DNA of 64,000 nucleotides from Ovis canadensis (lineage: Eukaryota > Chordata > Mammalia > Artiodactyla > Bovidae), in NCBI RefSeq assembly GCF_042477335.2, contig NC_091262.1, positions 69,798,001 through 69,862,000 of the forward strand. The letters run 5' to 3'. Positions within the stretch are counted from its first letter, which is position 1. Each line of letters begins with the position of its first letter. Positions 26,151-37,410 of this stretch are shown here, piece after piece. The notes below the pieces were generated by a model that worked only from the letters and a program-made list of their open reading frames with translations, did no database searches and was not told where the DNA came from. A program made the translations under genes and the position numbers.

Positions 26151-26964
26151 TTAACAAAATAAGGAAGGAGTAAACACTCATGGCCGTCACAGTCCTCGTT
26201 TTTGTAACTGATCACGTGGGCATAGCTGGTGTTTATAACTAGCTTCTTCCAGTACCGTTGCCTTTTGCTGTCAGCAAGTGCCTCCTTTGGCAGGGGCTCT
26301 TGGCCTTCATTAGTTGGGTGAAGCGACTCAAACCTTCATTGCTGAAGGATCCAGGCCTTTGGAAGTCCTGCCTGAATTGTGTGCTAGTAGTTTTCCATCA
26401 GCTTTAATCACAGGGCACAGTAATACAACTAAGAGGTGCCTTAAGGGTTCTTCTTTATTCCAGATACCCTCTTCCTTACTTCCATTGTGGACAAATAACC
26501 CAATTTCTCCGAGATAGTCAGGTTCAATCATCCCAGTCAGCACAAAACTTCATTCTTTACCTGTTGATCCAGAGGCATGAAGAGCCCAAAGTGGCCAAGT
26601 GGCAGGCTTAACAGTTTAATGGACTCCTCCTTCCTTTGAAACTAAGACCTAGCAGAGCATAAGGTTTTAGGAAGCAAAATTTTGCTGGTGAGTCACTAGG
26701 AGTAATAGTGGGGCCACCCCCATCTCCAGCCCTTGATTGCTGGAGCCTTGAATCCTGGCTGTTGGAGAAACAGCAAACATTTGGATTCAGAACATGTGTA
26801 GCTGTCTAGGGAGCTTTGCCCCACCCCTACATGGTACTGCCACCTAGCTGATGCTGTAACTGAGTCTTCCAAAGGCCATTCCAGCATCTATCTAGCCAGC
26901 TGCTTCAGGATGGTGGGGAACCTGGTCAGAGCACTGAACTCTGTGATTACAAACCCATGCATTT

Positions 26965-27192
26965 GAAGACCAGAAGACTCACTGGAAAACATCCTGATGC
27001 TGGGAGATTAAAGGCAAAAGGAGAAAAGGGCAGCAGAGGATGAGATAGTTGGATGGCAATCACCAACTCAAAGGACATGAACTTGAGCAAACCCCTGGAG
27101 ACAGTGGAGAACAGAGAAGCCTGGTGTGCTGCAGTGAATGGAGTGGCTAATAGTCGGACACGACTGAGCGACTGAAAACAGCAACACGCCTG
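26965..27192 (+). mobile_element. BovB LINE 3' end inserted in ERV remnant
   Basis: 'ggaaaacatcctgatgctgg' to 'cgactgagcgactgaaaaca'. A 7-bp TGCATTT flanks both sides (26958 and 27193), a weak duplication. It separates the integrase core from the following pol segment. Confidence 0.85.
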
Positions 27193-27667
27193 TGCATTTA
27201 CTTCACCTGCTGAGAAGTGAGCTCCTTGATCAGAACAGTGTGTGTGGAGTCCCATGACCATGGATGAGGCATTCTGTAACCACAGATGGCAGTTTCGGCA
27301 GAAACATTGTGTGCAGGGAACACAAGTCTGTATCTAGAGTAAACGTCCATTCCAACAAGAAAAAGACATTGCCCCTTCCATGGTGGAAGCTGTCCAGAGT
27401 AATTAACTGACTGTGAGGTAGGTAGCTGGCTGATCATTCCAAGGAATGGTGCCCTGTTCATCAGGGACTCACTGTTGGTCTCTGATTGGAGACACTCTGA
27501 CAAATTGGACACTCAGAAGTGGCTGTAGCCAGGTTGACCTGGTGAGTAGACGTCCATGTTGCTGAGCCTGTACGTAACCCCCGCCCTGCCACGGTGACTA
27601 CTTTGCTCATGAGCCCACTTGGTGATGACAGGGTTGACGGGGGAAGGAAGCTGACAGGCATCCACAG

Positions 27668-27985
27668 AATGTGAAAGTTGCTCAGTCATGTCTGGCTCTT
27701 TGCGACCCCATGGACTACACAGTCCATGGAATTCTCCAGGCCAGAATACTTAGCCTGAATAGGTAGCCTTTCCTTTCTCCAGGGGATCTTCCCAACCCAG
27801 GGACTGAACCCAGGTCTCCTGCATTGCAGACAGATTCTTTATCAGCTGAGCCACCAGGGAAGCCCAAGAATACTGGAATGGGTAGCCTATCCCTTCTCCA
27901 GAGGATCTTCCCAACCCAAGAATCGAACCGGGGTCTCCTGCATTGCAGGAGGATTCTTTATCGACTGAGCGATCAGGGAAGCCCT
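27668..27985 (-). mobile_element. Two Bov-tA SINEs, reverse
   Basis: The first is 'tgaaagttgctcagtcatgt' to 'gagccaccagggaagcc'. The second head copy, 'ggggtctcctgcattgcagg' to 'gagcgatcagggaagcc', is at about 27868-27985. Both are inserted in the ERV remnant. Confidence 0.87.
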
Positions 27986-28404
27986 ATCCACAGAATAGGT
28001 CCTCCTATTCCCTTGATTACATCTCTCTCTGCTGAAGTCAGTCATTGGTGAACGTTCCCGGGGGAGACAAATATCCCTGTGGCTTTTGCTCATTCATAGA
28101 GGTTTGCTTAGGTCCCTCTCTGCAGACTTCCTTGTTGCCAGTGCTCCAGTCATGTTCCCCCCAAGTGCCTGGCCATCCAGCCACACACTGGTTACAGAAT
28201 GGACAGCTCGGTTCACTGCTCCAGGTTCTGTCCACTGTGGGGATTTCCCTTGGCCGCCACCACCCCGGGATCCAGTGACTCCTATTTCACTTAGATTGCC
28301 CATTTTAGTGGCAGCAGCTCCCACCAAAATTTCTGACCTACAGAAAAGAGTAAAGTCCTTGGGTGTAGTATCATATCCACCCAGGGTGGGTGAGCAGATC
28401 TTTT

Positions 28405-29145
28405 TTAAAAATTCTAATATTTATTTATTTGGCTGTGTTAGGTCTTAGCTGTGATGCAGGGACTCAGTATCTCTGTGACATGTGGGATCTTGGTTCCCCA
28501 ACCAGGGTTTGAGCCCATATCCCCTGCATTGGAAGGCAGATTTTTTTTTAAATTTATTCATTTTTAGTTGAAGGATAATTGCTTTCCAGTACTGTGTTGC
28601 TTTCTGCCATACAGCAACATGGATCAGCCATATATGTCCTGTCCCTGTTGAACCCCACTCCCACCCCATCCCACCCGTCTAGGTTGTCACAGAGCCCCGG
28701 TCTGAGTTCCCTGAGTCATACAGCAGATTCCCCCTGGGCTGTCGATTTTACATGTGGTCGTGTATATGTTTCCATTGTCCATTCGTCGCCCTCTCTCCTT
28801 CCCTGACCCTCACCCACATGCCCAAGTCTGCTCTCTATGCCCGCGTCTCCACTGCTGCCTTGCAGATAGTCTCATCAGGACCATCTTGCTAGATTCCATG
28901 TATATGCATTAATAGACAATATTTATATTTTTCTTCCTGGCTTTACTTCTCTCTGGATAATAAGCTCTAGGCTCACCTGCCTCATTAGCACTGACCCAAG
29001 TGTGTTCCTTTGAATGGCTGAGTGATATTCCATTGTATATATGTACCATGGCTTCTTTACCCATTCATCTGTCAGTGGACATCTAGGTTGTTTCCATGTC
29101 CTATGGAAGGTGGATTCTTAACCATTGGACCACGAGGGAAGTCCC
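28405..29145 (-). mobile_element. CHR-type SINE, reverse, split by an L1
   Basis: The SINE runs 28405-28540 ('atttatttggctgtgttagg' to 'tgcattggaaggcaga') and resumes at 29105-29145 ('ttaaccattggaccacgagg', 'gaagtccc'). The break holds an L1 3' end at 28543-29104. The flanks GGAAGGCAGATT and GGAAGGTGGATT are its slightly diverged target duplication. Confidence 0.87.
28543..29104 (-). mobile_element. Ruminant L1 3' end inserted in a SINE
   Basis: Poly(T) start, then 'tgaaggataattgctttcca', 'tctgccatacagcaacatgg', to 'ggttgtttccatgtc'. It is 5'-truncated at about 560 bp. Confidence 0.88.
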
Positions 29146-29149
29146 AAGG

Positions 29150-29800
29150 GAGCAGATTTTAAATGGCAAATGTCCCTGGCAGTCCAGTCTCCCTAATCCT
29201 TTGGATCCTTTCCTCTATAGTATCTCAAGGCTGATCTGGCATTTCAGCTTCCCTTACTGTAGCTGCTTTTTGGTTGGGGTTTCAGCCAGCCAAACCATTA
29301 GAACCCTTTTTAATCCCCCTGCAGTACCACATTCAATTCAGAACCTCTGCCTAGCGGGCCCCTAGAGATAAATTCGGCTTGATTCAACTTGTTCCACCCG
29401 TTATCCCATACTCTAATATCCATTCCTATACACATTCCCAGATTCTGTATTTGGAAAATGTATGTGGCCCTTTTTGGAAGAGTGCACCTCGTCACGGGCC
29501 ACACTTTTCCCTCCCCTTTAGGAGCCTGAAGGGCCTTGAGCCCAGTTATAGCCCTAGAAGCAAAGGGAAGTTGGGCGGGGCACTGAGGTGAGGCTGCAGT
29601 TACCCGAGGGAGGCCGTTACAGATTTCTCTTAGGGTTAATCTTAGGTAGTCTGGCAGAGAAGACTCATCAGAACCAAGGGGTTCGCTGCTCCCAGCCTCG
29701 TTCAGATCTCTGCATATATCCCCACTCCAGCGCTCAGTAAAAATAAAAAGCAGTCTATAACAGGAATAGAAGGAAAGAGTTGTATTTGAGCCAAACTGAG
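29150..29800 (-). pseudogene. Probable further ERV internal fragment
   Basis: A long open stretch on the minus strand (to 29310) continues the orientation of the ERV remnant. It has a retroviral look but no motif I can name. Assignment to the same provirus is inference. Confidence 0.35.
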
Positions 29801-29806
29801 GACTAT

Positions 29807-30036
29807 GGGCTTCCCAAGCGGCGCTAGTGGTAAAGAACCTGCCTGCTAGTGCAGGAGACGAAAGAGACTTAGGTTCAATCCCTGAGTCAGGAAGATTTCC
29901 TGGAGGAGGGCATAGCAACCCACTCCAGTATTCTTGCCTAGATAATCCCACGGACAGAGGAGCCTGGTGGGCTACAGTCCATAAGGTGACAAAGTGTCAG
30001 ACACGACTAAATGATTTAGCATACACACACGCACAC
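29807..30036 (+). mobile_element. Bov-tA SINE with target-site duplication
   Basis: 'gggcttcccaagcggcgcta' to 'cacgactaaatgatttagca'. GAGGACTAT occurs at 29798-29806 and again at 30037-30045. Confidence 0.88.
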
Positions 30037-30183
30037 GAGGACTATAGCCTGGAAGACAGCCTCTCAGATGACTGAGGAATGCTCCAGAAAAGCACTGGTT
30101 CAGCAGTTTTATGTCTTGTCAGAACAAAGAACATCACACATGTCAAGGATACGTTCCTTCAGGGTTTCAAAGAAAAACACATC

Positions 30184-30330
30184 AGGGGACTTCCCTGGTG
30201 GTCCGGTGGCTAAGACCCTGTCCTGTCAATGCAGGGGACCCACGTTCAATCCCTGGCCAGGGAGCTAGATCCCATATGCCGCAACTAAGACCCAGCACAG
30301 CCAAATAAGCAAAGGCACACACCCAGTGTA
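30184..30330 (+). mobile_element. CHR-type SINE
   Basis: 'gacttccctggtggtccggt' to 'aagacccagcacagcc' and an A-rich end. Confidence 0.85.
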
Positions 30331-30625
30331 TCAGTGCGGCCTTGGCACCTGGGAAAGGGAGTCTCATCCTGGAAGGAGGGGCAGCATGGGCTTCTCAAGA
30401 ATGGAGGCATTTAATCTTTATTTTTAACATAGACATTCTTCTGCTTAGTGCCCCCTTTTCTTTAATAATTGAAGCAGAAGTCCAGGATGTTTTTGACAGG
30501 CCACAAACAGGCTGTTTTTGTCAGCGTAAAATTAAAGTTAACTCATGAGTGAGCCAGAATGACTTCCTCATACCTCAATATGTGAGAATATCTTTGATCA
30601 CAGCTTTCAGAATCACATTCCTTCC
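30331..30625. other. Intergenic, possibly old LTR sequence, unassigned
   Basis: The text on both sides of the SINEs at 29.8 and 30.2 kb reads as one older unit, perhaps an LTR. Not proven. Confidence 0.3.
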
Positions 30626-30627
30626 CA

Positions 30628-30995
30628 GTTGTGTTCATCTGCTCACGCTGCCATAACAAAAGAACACAGACTGGGTGGCTTAAATTGCAGAAATGTATTT
30701 TCCCACAGTTCTGGAGTCCAGAAGTCCAAGATCAAGACACCAAGGCAAATTTGATTTCTGGTGCGTGCTGACATCTTCCCGGCTCACGGGTGGCCACGTG
30801 TCACTGTGGCCTCACGTGGCCTTTCCTCTTCACATGTGCAGAGAGAGCTCCATTGTTTCCTCTTATAAAGACATCAGCCCAATCAGGTCAGGGACCTCCC
30901 CTATGACTTCATTTCAGTATAATTACCTCCCTAGTTCCGAATGCAGTCACACTGGGGGTGAGGCTTTACCATGTGAATTTTGAGGGGAGACCATA
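30628..30995. repeat. Old eutherian repeat (copy 1), family not assigned
   Basis: 'gctgccataacaaaagaaca', 'gactgggtggcttaaattgc', 'cacagttctggagtccagaa': a common mammalian repeat. A second, shorter copy is at 31735-31925. Confidence 0.6.
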
Positions 30996-30999
30996 TAGT

Positions 31000-31197
31000 C
31001 TTCCCTGGTGGCTCAGATGGTAAAGAATCTGCTTGCAGTGCAGGAGTCGTAGGTTCAATCCTTGGGTTGGGAAGATCCCCTGGAGGAGGGCATGGCAACC
31101 CACTCCAGGATTCTTGCCTGGAGAATCCCCATGGACAGAAGAGTCTGGCTGGCTACAGTCTGTAGGGTTGCAAAGTGTCGGCCACGACTGAAGCAAC
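31000..31197 (+). mobile_element. Bov-tA SINE
   Basis: 'tcttccctggtggctcagat' to 'ggccacgactgaagcaac'. Confidence 0.88.
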
Positions 31198-31730
31198 TGC
31201 CACTTTATGTTACCTAATCTAACCTTCATTGTAATTCAGCCTCTCACAGCTCAAGGGTCTGGGTTTTATTTTCTGCAATGTTGGCTTTACAGATATAGGA
31301 GAAAATGATCTCTTTCAGGCAGACATAAAAGTATTTGAGTCACTTATGTGGAATTTAAACTGGAAATTTGAATTCCTGAGCTTAATTTTGTCTTTGCCTA
31401 CTTTGTTCAGCGAAATTAGGAACAAGCAGCCAATCTTCATGATATTTCTTCATTTGACAGAAAATGTTCCAACCAAGGTATCATATACATGATTGCCCAG
31501 AACCTTGCCTCTTACAGGTATGTGATTAGAAGTGTCCATTGGTGACATTTTGAAAATCTCCATGCCACCTCATGCCATGGACTATTTGTGCATTCTTTAC
31601 TTCTGGAAATTGAGTCATTAATGCCTTTAATCAGGTAAGAGAACCGACTCCAGAAATCTTAGAAGGATTAGATTAGAAAATTTATCCTTAAGATTCTGTT
31701 CTCTAGAATGACTCTTGCTACCAAAACCTT
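31198..31730. other. Intergenic, no gene seen
   Basis: No coding, RNA or clear repeat signal. Confidence 0.5.
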
Positions 31731-31734
31731 TATT

Positions 31735-31925
31735 AGTTTGCTAGCTCTGCCATGATGAAGTACCACAAATTAAGTGGCTTAAACACCAGAAATTTATTTT
31801 CTCACAGTCCTGGAGGCTTATGTCCAAGATCATAGTGTCAGTAGGCTTGGTTCCTATTCAGGCTCCTCTTCTTGGCTTAAAGATAGTTCTCTTTCCTCTG
31901 TGTATATCTGTGTCCTAGTATTGTC
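31735..31925. repeat. Old eutherian repeat (copy 2)
   Basis: 'tagctctgccatgatgaagt', 'aagtggcttaaacaccagaa' and 'ctcacagtcctggaggctta' match the copy at 30.63 kb. Confidence 0.6.
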
Positions 31926-31929
31926 TTCT

Positions 31930-32008
31930 TGCTGCTGCTAAGTTGCTTCAGTTGTGTCCAACTCTGTGCGACCCCATAGATGGCAGCCCACCAGGCTCCC
32001 AGACGCCA
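31930..32008 (-). mobile_element. Bov-A2 fragment, reverse
   Basis: 'gctgctgctaagttgcttca' to 'cccaccaggctcccagacgc'. Truncated. Confidence 0.8.
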
Positions 32009-32023
32009 AATATGTTGGGTTAG

Positions 32024-34717
32024 TTGTTCAGTCACTCCGTTCTGTCCGATTCTTTGCAACCTTGTGGACAGAGGCACGCCAGGTTTCCCTGTCCTTCATT
32101 ATCTCCCTAAGCTTGATCAAACTCAAGTCTGTTGAGTCAGTGATGCCATCCAACCATCTCATCCTCTGTCGTCCCCTTCTCCTGCTTTCAGTCTTTCCTA
32201 GCATCAGTGTCTTTTCCAGTGAGTCAGCTCTTCGCGTCAGGTGGCCAAAGTATTGGAGCTTCATCATCAGTCCTTCCAATGAATATTCAGGATTGATTTC
32301 CTTTAGGATGAACTGGTTTGCTCTCCTTGCAGTCCAAGGGACTCTCAAGAGTCTTTTCCAGCACCACAATTTGAAAGCATCAGTCTTCAGTGCTCAGCCT
32401 TCTTTATGGTCCAACTCTCATATCCATACATGACTACTGGAAAAACTGGAACTTTGACTAGAGAGACCTTTGTCAGCAAACTAATATCTCTGCCTTTTAA
32501 TACATTGTCTAGGTTTGTCATAGCTTTTCTTCCAAGGAGTAAGCATCTTTTAATTTCATGCTACAGTCACCATCTGCAGTGATTTTGGAGCCCAAGAAAA
32601 TAGTCTGTCACTGTTTCCACTGTTTCCCCATCTATTTGCCATGGAGTGATGGGACCGGATGCCATGATCTTCGTTTTTTTTTTAATGTTGAGTTTTAAGC
32701 CAGCTTTTTCATTCTCCTCTTTCACCTTCATCAAAAGGTTCCTTAGTTCCTCTTTGCTTTCTGCCATAAGAGTGGTATCATCTGCATATCTGAGATTACT
32801 GATATTTCTCCCAGCTTGTGCTTCATCCAGCCTTGCATTTCACATGATGTATTCTGTATAAAAGTTAAGTAAGCAGAGTGACAATATACAGCCTTGATGT
32901 ACTCCTTTCCCAATTTGGAACCAGTCCATTGTTTCATGTCTGGTTCCAACTGTTGCTTTTTGACCTGCATATAGATTTCTCAGGAGGCAGGTAAGGTGGT
33001 CTGGTGTTCCCATCTCTTTAAGAATTTTCCACAGTTTGTTGTGATCCACACAGTCAAAGGCTTTAGTATAGTCAAGAAGTAGATGTTTTTCTGGAATTAT
33101 CTTGCTTTTTATATGATCCAACAGATGTTGGTGATTTAATATCTGGTTCCTCTGGCTTTTCGAAATCCAGCTTGTACATCTGGAAGTTCTCAGTTCATGT
33201 ACTGTTGAAGCCTAGCTTAGCGAATTTTGAGCATTACTTTGCTAGCATGTGAAATGAGTGCAATTATTTGGGAGTTTGAACTTTCTTTGGCGTTGCCCTT
33301 CTTTGGGATTGGAACGAAAACTGACCTTTTCCAGTCCTGTGGCCACTGCTGAGTTTTCCAAATTTGCTGGGATATTGAGTGCGGCACTTTCACAGCATCT
33401 TTTAGGATTTGAAATAGCTCAGCTGGAATTCCATCACTTCTACTAGCTTTGTTCATAGTGATGCTTCCTAAGGCCCACGTGACTTCTCTGTCTAAGATGT
33501 CTGGCTCTAGGTGAGTGATCACACCATCGTGGTTTTCTGGGTCATGAAGATCTTGTTTGTATAGTTCTTCTCTGTGTTCTTGCCGCCTCATTATTCTTAA
33601 TATCTTCTCCTGCAAGAACATGGAAATAGCAACTAGCTACTGAACAACCATCAACAGGAGAATGTTGGCTCCACCAAAAAAAGATGCCCCATGTCCAGAG
33701 GCTGAGGTGAAGCCCCAACAAGATGGTAGGAGGGGCACAATTGTATTTGAAATCAAATCTCAGACCCGCCAGAGACGCTTGGAGGGCGCAAACAAAACCT
33801 TGTGAGCACCCAGGACCGAGGGAAAGGAGCAGTGACCCTGCCTTTGAGTGTCTTCTGCGGAGGCACAGGTTGGCAGTGACCTGCCGCGGGGACAGGGGCT
33901 CCGGCTGCAGCTAGACCTGGGAGGCGTGGCGTGTGGCCCAAGTCCTCTTGGAGGAGGTTTCCATTAGCCCCACCATAGAGCAGCCAGCAGGTGACCCACA
34001 AACTGCAGAAAAATTATACTGAAGAAGTTCTTGCACTGTTGCGAAAGTTCTGGGGCCCACAACAGATTACCTAACCTGGGGATCTGGCAAAGGGACTGAG
34101 AACCCCAAAGGAAACAGACTCTTGGAGGGCACAACAAAAACTTGTGCGTATCAGGACCCAGGAGAAAGGAGCAGTGACCTCACAAGAGTCTCCAGCGAAG
34201 GCGTGGGTCAGCAGTAGGCTGCTGTGGGGTCAGGGACACTGACTGCAGCCGTCCTGGGGAGCCATGACGTGCTGGCATAAGTCCTTGAGGAGCTGGATCA
34301 TTACCCCTGCCAGAGTTTGGCCTCAGGCCAAACTATGAGAGAACACAGCCCCACTCGTCAGCAGAAAATTGGATTAAAGATTTACTGAGCATGGCCTTGT
34401 CCATCAGAGCAAGACCCAGTTTTACCCACAGCCAATTTCTCCCACCAGGAACCTTCTGCAAGCCTCTTATCCTCACCCATCAGAGGGCAGACAGAATGAA
34501 AACCATAATCACAGAAAACTAACCAAACTGATCACATGGGTCACAGGCTTGTCTAACTCAATGGAACTGTGAGCCATGCCATGTAGGGCCACCCAAGACA
34601 GATGGGTCTTGGTGGAGAGTTCTGACCAAAGATGGTCCACTGGAGAAGGGAATGGCAAACCACTTCAGCATTCTTGCCTTGAGAACCCCATGAACAGTAT
34701 GAAAAGGCAAAAACAAC
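32024..34717 (-). mobile_element. BovB LINE, single insertion with inverted 5' part (twin priming)
   Basis: From 33640 down to 32024 the minus strand carries BovB ORF2 reverse transcriptase and the 3' end, with frame breaks. From about 33641 to 34717 the BovB 5' region runs in the opposite (plus) direction, ending just before the usual ORF start ('gaacagtatgaaaaggc'). The whole is flanked by ATGTTGGGTTAG at 32012-32023 and 34718-34729. The perfect 12-bp duplication marks one event. The element is not able to move. Confidence 0.85.
33641..34717 (+). mobile_element. BovB 5' region (inverted segment)
   Basis: BovB 5' UTR-like text with two related units that start 'cttggagggc' at 33779 and 34121 (each then 'caggaccgag' or 'caggacccag' with 'gaaaggagcagtgacc'). 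This is an internal near-duplication, ~340 bp apart, typical of the BovB 5' end. Confidence 0.8.
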
Positions 34718-34936
34718 ATGTTGGGTTAGGACTCACCCTAAAACCTCATTTTAATTTAGTTATCTTTTGAAAGAGCCAGACAGCTGCAATCTGAGATACT
34801 TGGGCTGAAGACTTTATTTTCCAGGTCTGGGGACCTTGGCTCAGCTAATGACAGTATCCTGGTTGAAAGTCAGTTGCCCATAGAGATATGGTTTTACTCC
34901 TCAACTCTTGGATCTCTTTCATTGATCTGTATTTCC

Positions 34937-35070
34937 ATATATTGGAGAAGGAAATGGCAACCCACTCCAGTATTCTTGCCTGGAGAATCCCAGGGACAGA
35001 GGAGCCTAGTGGGCTGCCATCTATGGGGTCGCAGAGTCGGACACGACTGAAGTGACTTAGCAGCAGCAGT
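34937..35070 (+). mobile_element. Bov-A monomer SINE
   Basis: 'ttggagaaggaaatggcaac' to 'gtgacttagcagcagcagtc'. Confidence 0.87.
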
Positions 35071-35188
35071 CCATATATTAATACCACACTCTTTTGATCA
35101 TTGTTGCTTTCTAGTAAATTTTGAAATCTCAAAGTGTGTGTCCTCCTATTTTATTTTTTCTTTTTGAAGATTACTTTAGCCATTTGGA

Positions 35189-35395
35189 GCTTCCCTGATG
35201 GCTCAAAGGGTAAAGAATCGGCCTGCAATGCAGGAGACAGAGGTTTGATCCCTGGTTCAGAAAGATCCCCTGGTGGAGGAAAACGGGAACCCACTCCAGT
35301 ATTCTTGCCTGGAAAATCCAATGGACAGAGGAGGCTGGCGGGTTCTAGTTCAAAGGGTCACAGAGTCAGACACAACTAAGTGTGCACGTTGGGTT
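35189..35395 (+). mobile_element. Bov-tA SINE
   Basis: 'gcttccctgatggctcaaag' to 'cagacacaactaagtgtgca'. Confidence 0.87.
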
Positions 35396-37010
35396 GTGGT
35401 TAGCCAGTTAGGGTCCCCCGCAACTCCATATACATTTCACAAGCAGCTTTTCAGTTTCTATAAGGAAGTCAGATTGGGGATTCAGATGGGGATTGCATTG
35501 ACTCTGTAGATCAGTTTGAAGAGTATTGCAGAATTTACAATGTTGCCTTTTAATTCTAAGTGTGAGAGGTTTCCCATTTATCTAGATCTTTCTATGGTGT
35601 TTTTATAGTTTTCAGGTTATACACTCTGCCTTTCTTTTGTTAAATTTGCTCCTAATTTCACATACTGTGGTAAACGGAATTGTTTCCTTTTTGTACTGTT
35701 CATTGCAAATGTATAGAAATAACAGTTGATTTTGTCTGTTGGTTTTGTATCCTGAAACTTTGCTGAACCCACTTATTAGTTCAGCTTTATAGTGGACTCC
35801 TTAGTATTTTCTATATGTAATATTGTATCATCTGCAGATAGTTTTGCTTGCTTCTTACCAATCTGGATGCCTTTTATTTTCTTGCCTAATTGCCCTGGCT
35901 AGAACCTCAAGTACATGTTGAAGTAACAAAAACAGATGTCTGGGTCTTCTTTTTGATCTTAGATGGAAAATATTCTTTCATCATTAAGTGAAAAATTAAG
36001 CTATATTTTTCTGTAGATGTCCTTTATCAGGTTAAGGAAGTTTCCCCTCCCCAGAGTGTTGAGGGTTTTTGTCATGAAAGTGGGTTTTTTCCCAAATGCT
36101 GTTTTTCTGCATCTGTGAAGATGATCATGTAGGTTTTGTGTTTTGTCCTTTCGATGTGGTGTATTACACTGATTTTTCAAATGGTAAACCATCATGCATT
36201 CCTTGGGTAAAGCCCCTTTAGTCATGGTGTCGAGTTCTTTTTATTTATTGCTAGATTCATTTCTTAGTATTCTGTTGAGAATTTTTATGACCATATGCAC
36301 AAGATACTGTTTTATAGTTTTCTGGTGATATCTTTGTCTGGATTTGGCCTTTATAAATACTGGCCTCATAGAATGAGTTGGGAAGTGATCCCTCTTCTGT
36401 TTTTGGGAAGAATTTGTGAAAAATTGGAGAATGCAGTTTTGAAACCATTTGGGCATATGACTTTTCTTTTATGGGTAGTCTTTTGATCACTAACCCAGTG
36501 TCTTCGTGTATTAATATATAGATCTGTTCAAACAGTCTAGTGCTTTTTTATTATTGGTATAATGACCCAGGACATTATATGAGTTTCAGGTATACGTCAG
36601 TTAAGTCGCTCAGTCGTGCTATTGAAATTTTGGTAGGGATTACAATGAGTCTGTAGATTACTTTGGTAGTATGGACATTTTAACAATATTATTTATTCTG
36701 GTCCATGAACACGGCCTATCTTTCCATTCATTTGGGTCTTTAATTTCATATGCCAGTGGTGCCAGTTTACCTTCTGATTTGGATGGCTCTTACTTCTTTT
36801 CTTGCTTAACTGTTCTGGCTAGGACTTCCAATACTATATTGAATTAAAATGATTAGAGTGGGCATCCTTGTCTTGTTCCAGGTCTTAGAAGAAAAGCTTT
36901 CCGCTTTTACCATTGCGTATGAGGTTAACTGTGTACTTGTCATATATGGCCTTTATAATGATGAGGTACATTCCCTCTATATTCATTTTGTTGAGAGTTA
37001 TCATAAATGG

Positions 37011-37174
37011 TGGGAGAAGGGGACAACAAAGGATGAGATGGTTGCATGGCATCACCGACTCAATGGACACGAGTTTGAGTAAACCCTGAGAGTTGGTGAT
37101 AGACAGGGAGGCCTGGTGTGCTGCAGTCCATGGGGTCGCAGAGTTGGACACGACTGAGGGACTAAACTGAACTG
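37011..37174 (+). mobile_element. BovB 3' end with target-site duplication
   Basis: 'tgggagaaggggacaacaaa' to 'gggactaaactgaactg'. ATCATAAATGG flanks it at 37000-37010 and 37175-37185. Confidence 0.9.
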
Positions 37175-37185
37175 ATCATAAATGG

Positions 37186-37410
37186 GCTTCCTAGGTGGCG
37201 CTAGTGGTAAAGAACCCACCTGCCAATGTAGGATACATAAGAGACGTGGATTCAATCACTGGATCGGAAAGATCCCCTGGAGAAGGGCACGGCAATCCAC
37301 TCCAGTATTCCTGCATGGAGAATCTCATGGACAGTGGGCCCTGATAGGCTACAATCCATAGGATCGCAAAGAGTCAGACACGACTGAAGCGACTTAGCAC
37401 ACAGCAGCTC
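37186..37410 (+). mobile_element. Bov-tA SINE at the same target site
   Basis: 'gcttcctaggtggcgctagt' to 'gaagcgacttagcacac'. It begins directly after the BovB duplication. ATAAATGG recurs at 37416-37423. Confidence 0.88.

Larger units (their letters stand above)
26190..28390 (-). pseudogene. Class III ERV (ERV-L-like) pol remnant: RNase H end, integrase, dUTPase-like
   Basis: On the minus strand, conceptual translation shows the debris of a retroviral pol gene in the expected order. An RNase H-proximal segment lies at about 28.24-28.04 kb. An integrase zinc-binding segment (paired Cys near CPICQ) is at about 27.56-27.50 kb, with an integrase core carrying its first and second catalytic Asp near 27.34 and 27.23 kb. 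A dUTPase-like segment follows at 26.54-26.33 kb. Dut after integrase is a mark of ERV-L elements. The frame is broken by stops and shifts and by inserted SINEs and a BovB piece, so it encodes nothing functional. No convincing LTR pair was identified. Confidence 0.72.

Noticed and set aside
25797..28050. Regularly spaced repeats that might suggest a CRISPR-like or tandem array
   Set aside because: They are independent SINE/LINE copies and simple repeats; a CRISPR array has no place in a ruminant genome and spacing is irregular.
29310..29951. 213-codon minus frame as a new gene
   Set aside because: Its start lies in a Bov-tA SINE and the rest continues ERV-like debris. No gene evidence.
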